Assembly (NCBI GenBank): GCA_017613475.1
Contig: JAGADT010000142.1
Span: forward strand, 1 to 11,860
From: Desulfovibrionaceae bacterium
Lineage (GTDB): Bacteria > Desulfobacterota > Desulfovibrionia > Desulfovibrionales > Desulfovibrionaceae
Direction of reading: 5' to 3'
DNA: 11,860 nucleotides
A program made the translations under genes and the position numbers. The notes below the pieces were generated by a model. The model worked only from the letters and a program-made list of their open reading frames with translations. It did no database searches and had not been told where the DNA came from. Of this stretch, positions 1-7,682 are shown piece by piece. The first letter of the stretch is position 1; every line of letters begins with the position of its first letter.

Positions 1-220
1 CAGGCGGTTCAGGGCGGGATGTGGCTGCCAGCTTGTGGTTGAACAGCTGGTTTTTCCAGTATTTAGTCTGGATGAGGCCAAAAACAACAGCGGCTTCTTC
101 CCAGCGTTGTGAAGGTTCGAAGTTGTTGACGATCTCAGCGTATTTGTTCCATAACGCCAGTAACGAAGCCTCATCCATGGCGTCAAGCTGACGAGCGAGT
201 TTGTGTAAAAGCTGTTCCAT
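1..220 (-). CDS. Hypothetical protein, N-terminal 73 residues (runs off left edge)
   Basis: An open frame starts with ATG at 220 and reads leftward without a stop to the window edge, so only about 73 residues are visible. The protein begins MEQLLHKLARQLDAMDEASL and continues with a helical, soluble-looking stretch rich in Trp, Leu and Glu (for example LWNKYAEIV, RWEEAAVVFGLIQ, KYWKNQLFNHK). No signal peptide or membrane segment is seen. There is no clear ribosome binding site before the ATG, so the start is tentative, although the next ATG in frame (residue 15) would remove a plausible helix. I do not recognise a named domain and give no function. It lies downstream of atpC on the same strand but beyond a strong terminator, so it is probably expressed from its own promoter or by read-through. 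Confidence 0.6.
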   Translation of the reverse strand, partial: MEQLLHKLARQLDAMDEASLLALWNKYAEIVNNFEPSQRWEEAAVVFGLIQTKYWKNQLFNHKLAATSRPEPP

Positions 221-280
221 AAAGCTTTTCGCCGCAGCACGCCAGCGGTAAAGCAGCGCAGCGGCCTGATGTAGGATTCA

Positions 281-319
281 TAAAAACGCCCCGCTGACCG
301 ATAGTTCGGCCGCGGGGCG
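281..319 (-). terminator. Intrinsic terminator ending the ATP synthase operon
   Basis: A perfect 8-bp stem (CGCCCCGC at 287-294 pairing with GCGGGGCG at 312-319) encloses a second small stem (CCGA 298-301 with TCGG 306-309). Read on the minus strand the stem is followed directly by TTTTTA (281-286). It begins 26 nt beyond the atpC stop codon, so it is well placed to end the atp transcript. Confidence 0.88.
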
Positions 320-345
320 CAGCTGTATGCGAAGGATAGGGACAA

Positions 346-753
346 TCAGCTCCCAGAGGCAATCTTCATGCGCAGGCTGGCCCTGAGCAGGGCAGCCTCA
401 GCACGGAGCACGTCAATCGTTTCGTCAGATGCAGCTTTTTCGAGGCGCTGCCTGGCGCGGTCCATGGCGCGCTGGGCCCTGGCAACGTCGATATGCTCCT
501 TAAGTTCCGCAGATTCAGCGAGGATGCTGACTCGATTTTCCGAAATTTCCGCGAAACCGCCGGAAATAAACACGTCAGTATTCTGATCATTCTTGCGGAA
601 ATACAGGCGTCCAGGCGTCAGGGCAGTGAGCAGGGGAGAGTGCCCCGGCATGATGCCGAGCTGTCCCAGTTCACCGGGAATGCCCACATAATCGGCTTCG
701 GCCTGCACAACAGGGCCGTTGGGGGTGACCACTTCTAACTGAAGAGCTGCCAT
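346..753 (-). CDS. atpC: F1 ATP synthase epsilon subunit
   Basis: This 135-residue protein is the epsilon subunit of the F1 central stalk. It joins gamma to the c-ring and can restrain ATP hydrolysis through its C-terminal helices. The N-terminal beta-sandwich is recognisable (LEVVTPNGPVVQAEADYVGI, then GELGQLGIMPGHSPLLTALTPG at about residues 26-47). The C-terminal part (about 88-132) is an Ala/Arg-rich helical hairpin. The length is normal for the family. The ATG at 753 is supported by a TAGGAG ribosome binding site at 759-764 with 5-nt spacing; its first three bases are also the atpD stop codon, so the two genes are probably translationally coupled. It is the last gene before the operon terminator. 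Confidence 0.96.
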   Translation of the reverse strand: MAALQLEVVTPNGPVVQAEADYVGIPGELGQLGIMPGHSPLLTALTPGRLYFRKNDQNTDVFISGGFAEISENRVSILAESAELKEHIDVARAQRAMDRARQRLEKAASDETIDVLRAEAALLRASLRMKIASGS

Positions 754-761
754 AGTCGCTC

Positions 762-2177
762 CTAGTTGTTTTCCTGACTCTTCTTGTGCTTGGCCAGGGC
801 CATTTCAATATCGCCCACCATGTAGAAGTCGCCTTCAGCCAGGTCGTCGTAGTCGCCGTTCAGAATGCCTTTGAAGCCCTTGATGGTGTCTTCCAGCTTT
901 ACATACACGCCGGGCGTTCCCGTAAAGGTTTCGGCTACATGGAAAGGCTGGGAGAGGAAGCGCTGGATGCGGCGCGCACGGGCCACGGTGAGCTTGTCTT
1001 CATCAGAAAGCTCGTCCATGCCGAGGATGGCGATGATATCCTGCAGTTCTTTGTATTTCTGCAGAATTTCCTGCACCTGCCTGGCGACCCGGTAATGCTC
1101 TTCACCGACGACATTGGGGTCAAGGACACGGGAGGTGGAGTCCAGCGGGTCCACGGCGGGGTAAATGCCGAGTTCCGCGATTTGGCGGGAAAGCACAAGC
1201 GTACCGTCAAGGTGCGAGAACGTCGTGGCCGGCGCAGGGTCAGTCAGGTCGTCGGCGGGCACGTAAACCGCCTGGACAGAGGTGATGGAGCCCTTCTGGG
1301 TTGAGGTGATGCGTTCTTCCAGCGCGCCGAGGTCAGTGCCGAGGGTAGGCTGATAGCCCACGGCTGATGGCATGCGGCCAAGCAGTGCGGAGACTTCCGA
1401 GCCTGCCTGGGTGAAGCGGAAGATGTTGTCGATGAAAAGCAGCACGTCCTGGTTTTCTTCATCACGGAAGTATTCGGCGCAGGTGAGGGCGGTCAGAGCT
1501 ACGCGCGCGCGGGCTCCCGGGGGCTCGTTCATCTGTCCGTACACGAGTGCGGCTTTTTCCAGAACGCCGGCAGCCTCCATTTCATGGTAGAGGTCGTTGC
1601 CTTCACGGGTGCGTTCGCCAACACCGCCGAACACAGAAATGCCGCCGTGCTGCTTGGCGATATTGTTGATCATTTCCATGAGGATAACGGTCTTGCCAAC
1701 GCCGGCGCCGCCGAAGAGACCCATTGTGCCACCCTTGGGGAAGGGTACGAGGAGGTCAACAACTTTGATGCCGGTTTCCAGAACTTCAACAGAGGTATTC
1801 TGCTCGGTGAAATTCGGGGCAGTACGGTGTATCGGCAGGAAATTCTGGGTCTCAATAGGACCTTTCTGGTCAACAGGGCGCCCCACAACATTCATGATGC
1901 GGCCAAGCGATGCCTTGCCGACCGGCACCATGATAGGCTTGCCGGTATCGACCGCTTCCATGCCGCGGACAAGACCTTCGGTAGCGTCCATGGCAATGGT
2001 GCGTACCACGTTGTCTCCCAGGTGCTGGGCGACTTCGCAAATGAGGTCAGAGGCGTCGGCGTTGTTGGGGTTTTTGATTTCCAGGGCAGTCAGGATGCTG
2101 GGTAGCTGGCCGCTCGGAAACGCCACGTCAACGACGGCACCGATGACCTGTACGATTTTACCGATGTTTTTGCTCAT
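762..2177 (-). CDS. atpD: F1 ATP synthase beta subunit (catalytic)
   Basis: This 471-residue protein is the catalytic subunit that makes ATP from ADP and phosphate on F1. All key motifs are intact: Walker A GGAGVGKT (156-163), the GERTREGNDL segment with the catalytic Glu (E188), Walker B LLFIDNIF with D250, the signature PAVDPLDSTS (340-349), and DELSDEDK (388-395), the variant of the DELSEED lever that contacts gamma. I place the start at ATG 2177 (MSKNIGKIVQVIG), as usual for the family, with AAGGGAG at 2189-2195 and a rather long 11-nt spacing. An in-frame ATG at 2198 would add seven residues and cannot be fully excluded. The gap to atpG is 33 nt. Confidence 0.97.
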   Translation of the reverse strand: MSKNIGKIVQVIGAVVDVAFPSGQLPSILTALEIKNPNNADASDLICEVAQHLGDNVVRTIAMDATEGLVRGMEAVDTGKPIMVPVGKASLGRIMNVVGRPVDQKGPIETQNFLPIHRTAPNFTEQNTSVEVLETGIKVVDLLVPFPKGGTMGLFGGAGVGKTVILMEMINNIAKQHGGISVFGGVGERTREGNDLYHEMEAAGVLEKAALVYGQMNEPPGARARVALTALTCAEYFRDEENQDVLLFIDNIFRFTQAGSEVSALLGRMPSAVGYQPTLGTDLGALEERITSTQKGSITSVQAVYVPADDLTDPAPATTFSHLDGTLVLSRQIAELGIYPAVDPLDSTSRVLDPNVVGEEHYRVARQVQEILQKYKELQDIIAILGMDELSDEDKLTVARARRIQRFLSQPFHVAETFTGTPGVYVKLEDTIKGFKGILNGDYDDLAEGDFYMVGDIEMALAKHKKSQENN

Positions 2178-2210
2178 ATTGATAAATGCTCCCTTCAAAC
2201 CAGTAACCTT

Positions 2211-3086
2211 TTACTGGAGGGCTTCAGCGCCGCCGACGATGTCGATGAGTTCGCTGGTGATGGAGGCCTGACGGGTTTTGTTATAGAGCAGCGTCAGTGT
2301 TCCGGTCAGCTCATCGCAGTTCCTCGTTGCGTTGTCCATGGCAACCATGCGGGCAGCATGTTCGCTCGCAGATGTATCGAGGAGGGCTCGATATATCTGG
2401 ACATTGACGAAACGAGGCAGCAGCGCGTTGAGGAGCGAGCTGACGTCGGGCTCATACGTATACTCGAATGCAGGATTAATATCCTCGTGATGACCCGCGT
2501 TAATCTGCTGCATGGGCAGCATGGGCTGCACTGTGGGAACCTGGCGGGACGCCGATTCAAACTGACCATACACAAGGATTACTTCATCAATTTTTTCAGC
2601 AAGATAGGAGCCTATAATGGTTTTGCCAATAGTCGACGCGAGATCAAAATTAAATTCGATCATCGCGCCGGTATAGCTTTCCGCAAGCTCGAATCCACTT
2701 TTGCCGATGGCATCGCGGCCTTTCTTGCCGACGCAGATAAAGCGGACATCCTTGTTTTCAGCTGCTGCTTTCCGCGCCGTATCCAGCGCGCGGGCAATAA
2801 GCCCCGCGTTAAATCCGCCGCAGAGCCCGCGGTCTGAAGTGAAAAGGACTATCAGTACGGTTCGCTGTTCGGCATGAGCGGCCAAAAGGGGATGGGCAGT
2901 GCCGGTGGCCTTAGCTGCGATGTCGCCCAGAACCGCATGGAATTTGTCCGCGTAGTTGCGGAAGCGTTCAATGCGGGACTGGGTGCCGCGCAGCTTCGCC
3001 GAGGCCACCATGTTCATGGCCTTGGTGATCTGCTTGGTCTTGCGGACTCCAGCGATTTTTGTCTTGACGTCTTTCAGCGAAGGCAT
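2211..3086 (-). CDS. atpG: F1 ATP synthase gamma subunit
   Basis: This 291-residue protein is the rotor shaft of F1, turning inside the alpha3beta3 head and coupling proton flow to catalysis. The N-terminal helix carries the family pattern (DVKTKIAGVRKTKQITKAMNMVASAKLR, residues 6-33). A Rossmann-like middle starts near VLIVLFTSDRGLCGGFN. The C-terminal helix ends ASITSELIDIVGGAEAL, matching the gamma signature. The length is typical. ATG 3086 has GGGGAG at 3091-3096 with 4-nt spacing. It begins 14 nt after the atpA stop codon. Confidence 0.96.
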   Translation of the reverse strand: MPSLKDVKTKIAGVRKTKQITKAMNMVASAKLRGTQSRIERFRNYADKFHAVLGDIAAKATGTAHPLLAAHAEQRTVLIVLFTSDRGLCGGFNAGLIARALDTARKAAAENKDVRFICVGKKGRDAIGKSGFELAESYTGAMIEFNFDLASTIGKTIIGSYLAEKIDEVILVYGQFESASRQVPTVQPMLPMQQINAGHHEDINPAFEYTYEPDVSSLLNALLPRFVNVQIYRALLDTSASEHAARMVAMDNATRNCDELTGTLTLLYNKTRQASITSELIDIVGGAEALQ

Positions 3087-3100
3087 GGGACTCCCCGTCT

Positions 3101-4609
3101 TTAGGCGTTGCGGCTTTGCTTGAACGCTGTAATGGCGTCGTTCAGGCGGCCCTTGAGATCGTCGTCCAGAGTTTTCCGGGTCCGAATATCATCAAGAATG
3201 TCTGCCTTGGAAGCATGCAGGAAGTCGAGGAGCTCGCGTTCAAACATGCGGATCTCCGTTTCGGGCACGTCGTCCATGAAACCGCGCGTTGCGGCATACA
3301 TGGAGGCCACCTGGTCTTCCGTTGGCATCGGCATGTACTGGGGCTGCTTCAGCAGCTCTACAAGGCGGGCGCCGCGTTCCAGTTTGAGCTTGGTGCTCTT
3401 GTCCAGGTCTGAGCCAAACTGCGCGAAGGCAGCCAGCTCGCGGTACTGGGCAAGGTCGAGGCGCATGGTGCCTGCAACCTGTTTCATGGCTTTGATCTGT
3501 GCTGCGCCGCCGACGCGGGATACGGAAAGGCCCACGTTGATGGCGGGACGGATGCCTGCGTTGAACAGGTTGGGTTCGAGGTATACCTGACCATCCGTGA
3601 TGGAGATCACGTTGGTGGGGATGTACGCGGAAACGTCGCCTGCCTGCGTTTCAATGATGGGCAGGGCCGTCAGCGAACCGCCGCCGAGCGAATCATCCAG
3701 CTTTGCCGCGCGTTCGAGCAGACGGGAATGCAGGTAGAAGACGTCGCCGGGATAGGCTTCACGTCCCGGAGGACGGCGGAGCAGGAGCGACATCTGCCTG
3801 TAGGCGACAGCCTGCTTTGAAAGGTCATCGTAAATAATTAGCGCATGCTTGCCGTTGTCGCGGTAATATTCGGCCATCGTGCAGCCGGTGTACGCCGCGA
3901 TATACTGCATGGGCGCAGGCTCCGAGGCGGAGGCGGAGATAATGGTCGTGTATTCCATTGCGCCGTGCTTGCGCAAGATATCGGTCACCAGGGCAATGGT
4001 TGACTGCTTCTGGCCGATGGCCACATAGAAGCAGTGCATATCTGTATTTTTCTGCGCAAGAATGGCGTCGATGCAGATAGCGGTTTTGCCTGTCTGGCGG
4101 TCACCGATGATGAGCTCACGCTGGCCGCGCCCGATGGGCGTCATGGCGTCAATGGCTTTGATGCCGGTGTTCATGGGTTCATGAACGCTTTTGCGCTCGA
4201 TAATGCCAGGTGCCTTGACTTCTACAGGACGGAACTGGTCTGTTTCAACAGGTTCAAGTCCGTCCAGGGGCTGCCCCAGCGGGTTGAGCACGCGGCCCAT
4301 GACCGCGTCGCCTACAGGAACAGAGAAGATGCGCCCTGTGCGTTTCACAAGGTCGCCTTCCTTGATTCCTGTATCCGCACCAAGGAGAGCTACGCCGACG
4401 TTGTCCTCTTCAAGGTTGAGCACCATGCCCTGAACGCCGCCGGGGAACTCAAGAAGCTCCATGCTCATGGCGTTCTGTACGCCATAAACACGCGCTATGC
4501 CATCACCCACGGACAGCACTGTTCCCGTTTCAACGGTGTCGACGCGCTGTTCGAAGTTTTGGATCTGCCCCTTGATAATGTTACTGATTTCATCCGCATT
4601 GATATGCAT
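3101..4609 (-). CDS. atpA: F1 ATP synthase alpha subunit
   Basis: This 502-residue protein is the non-catalytic nucleotide-binding subunit of F1. Visible motifs are the P-loop GDRQTGKT (169-176), the Walker B region ALIIYDDLSK (256-265), the signature PAINVGLSVS (355-364), and the arginine finger that reaches into the beta active site (R365 in SVSRVGG). The N-terminal helix (MHINADEISNIIKGQIQNFE) is the part that normally contacts delta. The frame is open further upstream, to 4672, but the start at 4609 fits family length, gives only a 4-nt gap after the atpH stop, and has a purine-rich GAGGGGTGAG (4617-4626) in the right place. The longer version would overlap atpH by about 60 nt. Confidence 0.97.
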   Translation of the reverse strand: MHINADEISNIIKGQIQNFEQRVDTVETGTVLSVGDGIARVYGVQNAMSMELLEFPGGVQGMVLNLEEDNVGVALLGADTGIKEGDLVKRTGRIFSVPVGDAVMGRVLNPLGQPLDGLEPVETDQFRPVEVKAPGIIERKSVHEPMNTGIKAIDAMTPIGRGQRELIIGDRQTGKTAICIDAILAQKNTDMHCFYVAIGQKQSTIALVTDILRKHGAMEYTTIISASASEPAPMQYIAAYTGCTMAEYYRDNGKHALIIYDDLSKQAVAYRQMSLLLRRPPGREAYPGDVFYLHSRLLERAAKLDDSLGGGSLTALPIIETQAGDVSAYIPTNVISITDGQVYLEPNLFNAGIRPAINVGLSVSRVGGAAQIKAMKQVAGTMRLDLAQYRELAAFAQFGSDLDKSTKLKLERGARLVELLKQPQYMPMPTEDQVASMYAATRGFMDDVPETEIRMFERELLDFLHASKADILDDIRTRKTLDDDLKGRLNDAITAFKQSRNA

Positions 4610-4613
4610 GATG

Positions 4614-5165
4614 CTACTCACCCCTCTTGATAGTGTCGATGAGGGCGCTGAGCTGCGCCTTGAGACTTGCATCCATCACGGTATCGCCAAGCTGCAGGAT
4701 GGCGCCGCCAAGGATGCCGGGATCCACCTCAAAGCCGAGCTTGATTTGCTTGTCGGCTTTTTGGGCCAGCATTTTTGTCACATCGCCGCGCCGTTTCTGC
4801 GTGAGCGGAACAGCTGTGACGACTTTTCCGCGCACGACGCCTTTCGCCCCGTCCAGGAGTTTTCCATAGGCGGCGGCAATGTCGCCAAGCAGCGGGAGAC
4901 GTGTTTTTTCAGCAAGCAGCCGGCAGAAATCTTTCATGACCGGGCTTGCCTTGAGGTTATCGAGAATAAGGCTGAGGACAGCAAATTTTTCTTTGGGCGT
5001 GATAACAGGGGCCCGGAAGAGAAGCTCCAGATCCTTGGATTGGCCGAGCATTTCGCCTAAGGCGTCAAAGGTCGCTCCGTAGCTGTCCAGTTCTTTTATG
5101 CCCTTTTCCTGGCCGATGGAGAAAAGCGCTTGGGCATAGCGCCGGGCCACGATGTCACCGGTCAC
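4614..5165 (-). CDS. atpH: F1 ATP synthase delta subunit
   Basis: This 183-residue protein caps the F1 head and joins alpha to the peripheral stalk. It shows the OSCP/delta pattern: an N-terminal helical domain beginning DIVARRYAQALFSIG, the middle PVITPKEKFAVLSLI, and the C-terminal signature region DPGILGGAILQLGDTVMDASLKAQL (about 148-172). The start codon is GTG at 5165, inside a 4-nt GTGA overlap with the atpF stop codon; a purine-rich AAGGCGGTG stands just upstream. This overlap suggests translational coupling of atpH to atpF. Confidence 0.95.
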   Translation of the reverse strand: MTGDIVARRYAQALFSIGQEKGIKELDSYGATFDALGEMLGQSKDLELLFRAPVITPKEKFAVLSLILDNLKASPVMKDFCRLLAEKTRLPLLGDIAAAYGKLLDGAKGVVRGKVVTAVPLTQKRRGDVTKMLAQKADKQIKLGFEVDPGILGGAILQLGDTVMDASLKAQLSALIDTIKRGE

Positions 5166-5734
5166 TGCAACACCGCCTTTTCCAGAGAGTTATCGATGAT
5201 CGCCGCGTGCTGCGACGGAGAAAGCGTTTTACGCAGTTCTTGCTCCACCTTACGGGCCAGCTCGTCAGCCATTTCTGCCCGCAGCGCCGCCAGTTCCGCC
5301 TTGGCCTGCTTTTCAGCGGCAATCTTGGCATGTTCCCGGATGGCGTCAGCTTCTTTTTCGGCGCGGGCAAGAATTTCCGCCTTCAGCAAATTGGCCTGTT
5401 CACGGCTCTGCTGGAGAATCGCTTCGCGTTCGCTTTCAATAGTGTCAAGCTGCTGCTCAAGCTTTGCAAGGCGCTGCTCGGCTTCCTGCTTCTGTACCTG
5501 GAGCGTATCCAGTTCCGCGGCAATGCCGCTGCGGCGGCTGGAGAAAAAATCTTTGAGCTGACGCCCGCCTGCCCTCCAAAGGACATAGAGGAAAACAAGC
5601 AGGTTGGCAGTGCGCGCCACGAAGTTGACAGCAGGGGTAGCCGTATTGAGCGATGAAACAATGCCCAGAAAGATCATCGTAAGAATGACGATGATGCCAT
5701 CTTTGCTCAGGAGAAAAGAAAGAAGCGGTTTCAA
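5162..5734 (-). CDS. atpF: Fo ATP synthase b subunit (peripheral stalk)
   Basis: This 190-residue protein is a membrane-anchored stator subunit that holds F1 to the a subunit. It has two hydrophobic stretches: residues about 12-29 (possibly a cleaved or retained N-terminal segment) and about 36-54 (the expected anchor, ending in Arg). A long, strongly charged coiled coil (about 70-165) rich in Glu, Gln, Ala and Lys follows, then a short C-terminal delta-binding region. The start is TTG at 5734, supported by AAGGGG with about 7-nt spacing and by the lack of an ATG near the first hydrophobic segment. It is paired with atpX, so the stator is probably a b/b' heterodimer as in cyanobacteria and plastids. 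A 118-nt structured gap separates it from atpX. Confidence 0.92.
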   Translation of the reverse strand: MKPLLSFLLSKDGIIVILTMIFLGIVSSLNTATPAVNFVARTANLLVFLYVLWRAGGRQLKDFFSSRRSGIAAELDTLQVQKQEAEQRLAKLEQQLDTIESEREAILQQSREQANLLKAEILARAEKEADAIREHAKIAAEKQAKAELAALRAEMADELARKVEQELRKTLSPSQHAAIIDNSLEKAVLQ

Positions 5735-5746
5735 AATAGACCCCTT

Positions 5747-5773
5747 GCAGGTGGACCGTATCCGGTCTGCTGC
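5747..5773 (-). promoter_or_regulatory. Hairpin just upstream of the atpF ribosome binding site
   Basis: Within the 118-nt atpX-atpF gap lies a two-part inverted repeat. GACCG (5754-5758) pairs with CGGTC (5763-5767) around a 4-nt loop, and GCAG (5747-5750) pairs with CTGC (5770-5773) outside a small internal loop. In the transcript this hairpin ends directly before the AAGGGG ribosome binding site of atpF. There is no U-tract, so it is not a terminator. A role in mRNA processing, stability or translation of atpF is inference. Confidence 0.45.
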
Positions 5774-5852
5774 CTGTTTAAAGGTTCATTTGCGCATGTA
5801 TAAGCATAAGCAGGAGCCCTGGAAACATGCAGGCTGTCAATACTGATATTTC

Positions 5853-6377
5853 CTAGCTCTTTGTTTCAGAGGGTGTTTTTTTGGATCTGGTCCTTGTGGT
5901 TTTGCGCGGCTCCCTGGGCGTTTCTTCATTGGCGGAGGGAGCTTCCTGATCGGCAGGCGGAACGTCTGTGAGTTTGGCTATAATGGCTGAGGCAAGGGAA
6001 GGGATTTCGTCCTGGAGGGATTTCCGGCTATTTGCAAGATCCTTGTCGAGGGCTTCCCTGGAAGAAGAGGCAAAAGCCTCAGCGTCTCCATCTGCGGCTT
6101 CAAGAACAGCGCTGCGCTGTTCTTCAGCTTCGCTGCGCGCTGCCTGGCAGAGCGCTGCTCCTTCTTTCCGGGCTGTGCGCATGGCGTTTTCGTAGAGCCT
6201 GGTCAGTCTGCCGGAGTGGTAGGCAAGGTCGTCCGCATCGTGGGCGAGGCCGCTGAAGAGTTCCCGCCGCTGGCGGAGAATCCGGCGTATGGGCCGGATG
6301 AGCAGCAGATTCAGCATCACCAGGGCAATGACGAAGTTGGCGAACTGAACAAACAGAGTAAGATCAACATCAATCAC
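5853..6377 (-). CDS. atpX: Fo ATP synthase b' subunit (second stalk subunit)
   Basis: This 174-residue protein is a b-type stator subunit, also written atpF' or atpG in other genomes. It starts with a single membrane anchor (about residues 7-27, LFVQFANFVIALVMLNLLLI) followed by RPIRRILRQRRE, the classic b/b' pattern, and then a charged helical region to about residue 137. From about residue 138 there is an unusual tail rich in Pro, Thr, Glu, Lys and Arg (for example PREPRKTTRTRSKKTPSETKS, last part of the protein). The start is GTG at 6377 with AGGGAG at 6385-6390 and 7-nt spacing. It is the first gene of the operon. Two b-type genes side by side imply a heterodimeric stalk. Confidence 0.9.
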   Translation of the reverse strand: MIDVDLTLFVQFANFVIALVMLNLLLIRPIRRILRQRRELFSGLAHDADDLAYHSGRLTRLYENAMRTARKEGAALCQAARSEAEEQRSAVLEAADGDAEAFASSSREALDKDLANSRKSLQDEIPSLASAIIAKLTDVPPADQEAPSANEETPREPRKTTRTRSKKTPSETKS

Positions 6378-6402
6378 TGGGGTTCTCCCTGATCAGAGTA
6401 AA

Positions 6403-6449
6403 TCGTTACGTACAGCAATGAACCTAGTCAATTTTAACCGCGATGTCAA
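6403..6449 (-). promoter_or_regulatory. Promoter region of the ATP synthase operon (two overlapping candidates)
   Basis: On the minus strand a perfect consensus -35 TTGACA (6444-6449) is followed after exactly 17 nt by TAGGTT (6421-6426, 3/6 match to TATAAT). That would start transcription near 6414 and leave a leader of about 37 nt before atpX. A second -35-like TTGACT (6426-6431) overlaps the first -10 and has TAACGA (6403-6408) 17 nt further on. The -10 boxes are weak, so which one is used is uncertain. I see no terminator after rodA, so read-through from rodA is also possible. Confidence 0.6.
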
Positions 6450-6520
6450 AGGGGTTTAGGTCTGATGGCAAAACTTGTTTGAGCCGTCCGATGAGCCCGC
6501 GTAAAAGAGTTGGGAGCCAT

Positions 6521-7630
6521 TCAGCTTTTGAACATGAAGCGCCGCATGGAAACGCTCTGGACTAAGCCAACCAGGGCAAAGTTCAGGATCGTGGCGCTGC
6601 CGCCGTAGCTGATAAAGGGGAGGGGAATGCCCACAACGGGCATCAGCCCGAGCACCATGCCCATGTTGATGGAAATCTGCCAGAAAAAGTAGACAAAGAC
6701 GCCTGCGGCCAGCGTGCTGCCAAAACGGTCTTTGGCATCGCGGACGGTGTTGAAGATGGCGAGGAGGAAAAAGCAGGAGAGCAGCAGGAGCAGGATGCAG
6801 CCGACAAATCCCCATTCTTCGCCCAAAACAGCCAGGGCGAAGTCCGTGTGCTTTTCAGGCAGGAAGCGCAGCTGGCTCTGCGTGCCGTGCAGAAAGCCTT
6901 TGCCCCAGATTTGTCCTGATCCTATGGCTATCTGCGACTGCATGATATGGTAGCCTGACCCCAGGGGATCGTTGCTGGGGTCCAGAAAGGTGAGGATGCG
7001 GCGTTTCTGGTAATCGTGCAGGGCAAACCATGTAAGGGGGAGGAAAAGCGGCAGCGTAAGGAGGCATGTTTTTAGGACGGCTGGGGTGAGCCCATGGTAG
7101 AGGATCATGGCGCCAAGAATAAAGAGAACGGTCAATCCCGTGCCAAGATCCGGCTGGGTGAGGATCAGCAAGGTGGGCACAAGCCCCATGGCAGTGATCT
7201 GGGCCAGCCCTTTCCATGACAGGACTTCAGCGTTCTTGGCGAGCATCTGGGCGCCAAGGAGGAGGACGGAAATCTTGGCCATTTCACTTGGCTGGAAGTT
7301 AAAGACTCCCAGGTCCAGCCAGCGTCTTGCGCCGTACACAAGCTTGCCGAACAGGGGCACCATGAGAAGCGCCAGCACGGATACGATGTAGAAAAAGGTG
7401 GATACCGTGGTCAGCCGCCGGTAGTCAAAGCTCATAACGGCTGTCATGGCCGCGAAGCCGCCAAGCCCCCAGATGAGCTGGCGGCGGTAAAAGGAGGCAA
7501 GCGCCAGGCCGTCTTCCGCGCGCGTGCCGCTTGCGGAATAGAGATTGAGCAGCCCAACGGCGAACAGGGCGAGGAGGGCAGCGAGCAGCCCCCAGTTGAG
7601 GTGTGTCAGGAGGCGGCGGTCTATAAGCAT
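6521..7630 (-). CDS. rodA: Rod-shape-determining protein RodA, peptidoglycan glycosyltransferase (SEDS family)
   Basis: This 369-residue polytopic membrane protein belongs to the FtsW/RodA/SpoVE (SEDS) family, which polymerises lipid II into glycan strands; RodA works with PBP2 in the elongasome. About ten hydrophobic segments are visible. Family marks include GARRWLDLG and FQPSEMAK (about 100-118), TQPDLGTG (158-165), the LPEKHTDFALAVLGEE segment with the conserved catalytic-type Asp (D263), and GIPLPFISYGGS near 334-345. Absence of FtsW-style extensions and the length favour RodA over FtsW. The start is ATG 7630 with no strong ribosome binding site. The usual partner gene for PBP2 (mrdA) is not directly upstream. 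No terminator is seen between rodA and the atp operon. Confidence 0.93.
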   Translation of the reverse strand: MLIDRRLLTHLNWGLLAALLALFAVGLLNLYSASGTRAEDGLALASFYRRQLIWGLGGFAAMTAVMSFDYRRLTTVSTFFYIVSVLALLMVPLFGKLVYGARRWLDLGVFNFQPSEMAKISVLLLGAQMLAKNAEVLSWKGLAQITAMGLVPTLLILTQPDLGTGLTVLFILGAMILYHGLTPAVLKTCLLTLPLFLPLTWFALHDYQKRRILTFLDPSNDPLGSGYHIMQSQIAIGSGQIWGKGFLHGTQSQLRFLPEKHTDFALAVLGEEWGFVGCILLLLLSCFFLLAIFNTVRDAKDRFGSTLAAGVFVYFFWQISINMGMVLGLMPVVGIPLPFISYGGSATILNFALVGLVQSVSMRRFMFKS

Positions 7631-7682
7631 GGCAAAGCCTGGGCAGCGGCAGGAGCCGCACAGTTCAGGAAAAGATTGATAA

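Noticed and set aside
1597..2271. Long plus-strand open frame (224 codons) antisense to atpD
   Set aside because: It lies opposite a fully conserved beta-subunit gene, has unnatural composition, and is the expected mirror of codon bias in GC-rich DNA.
4034..4630. Plus-strand open frame (198 codons) antisense to atpA
   Set aside because: A shadow of a conserved gene; no ribosome binding site, no family resemblance, no promoter of its own.
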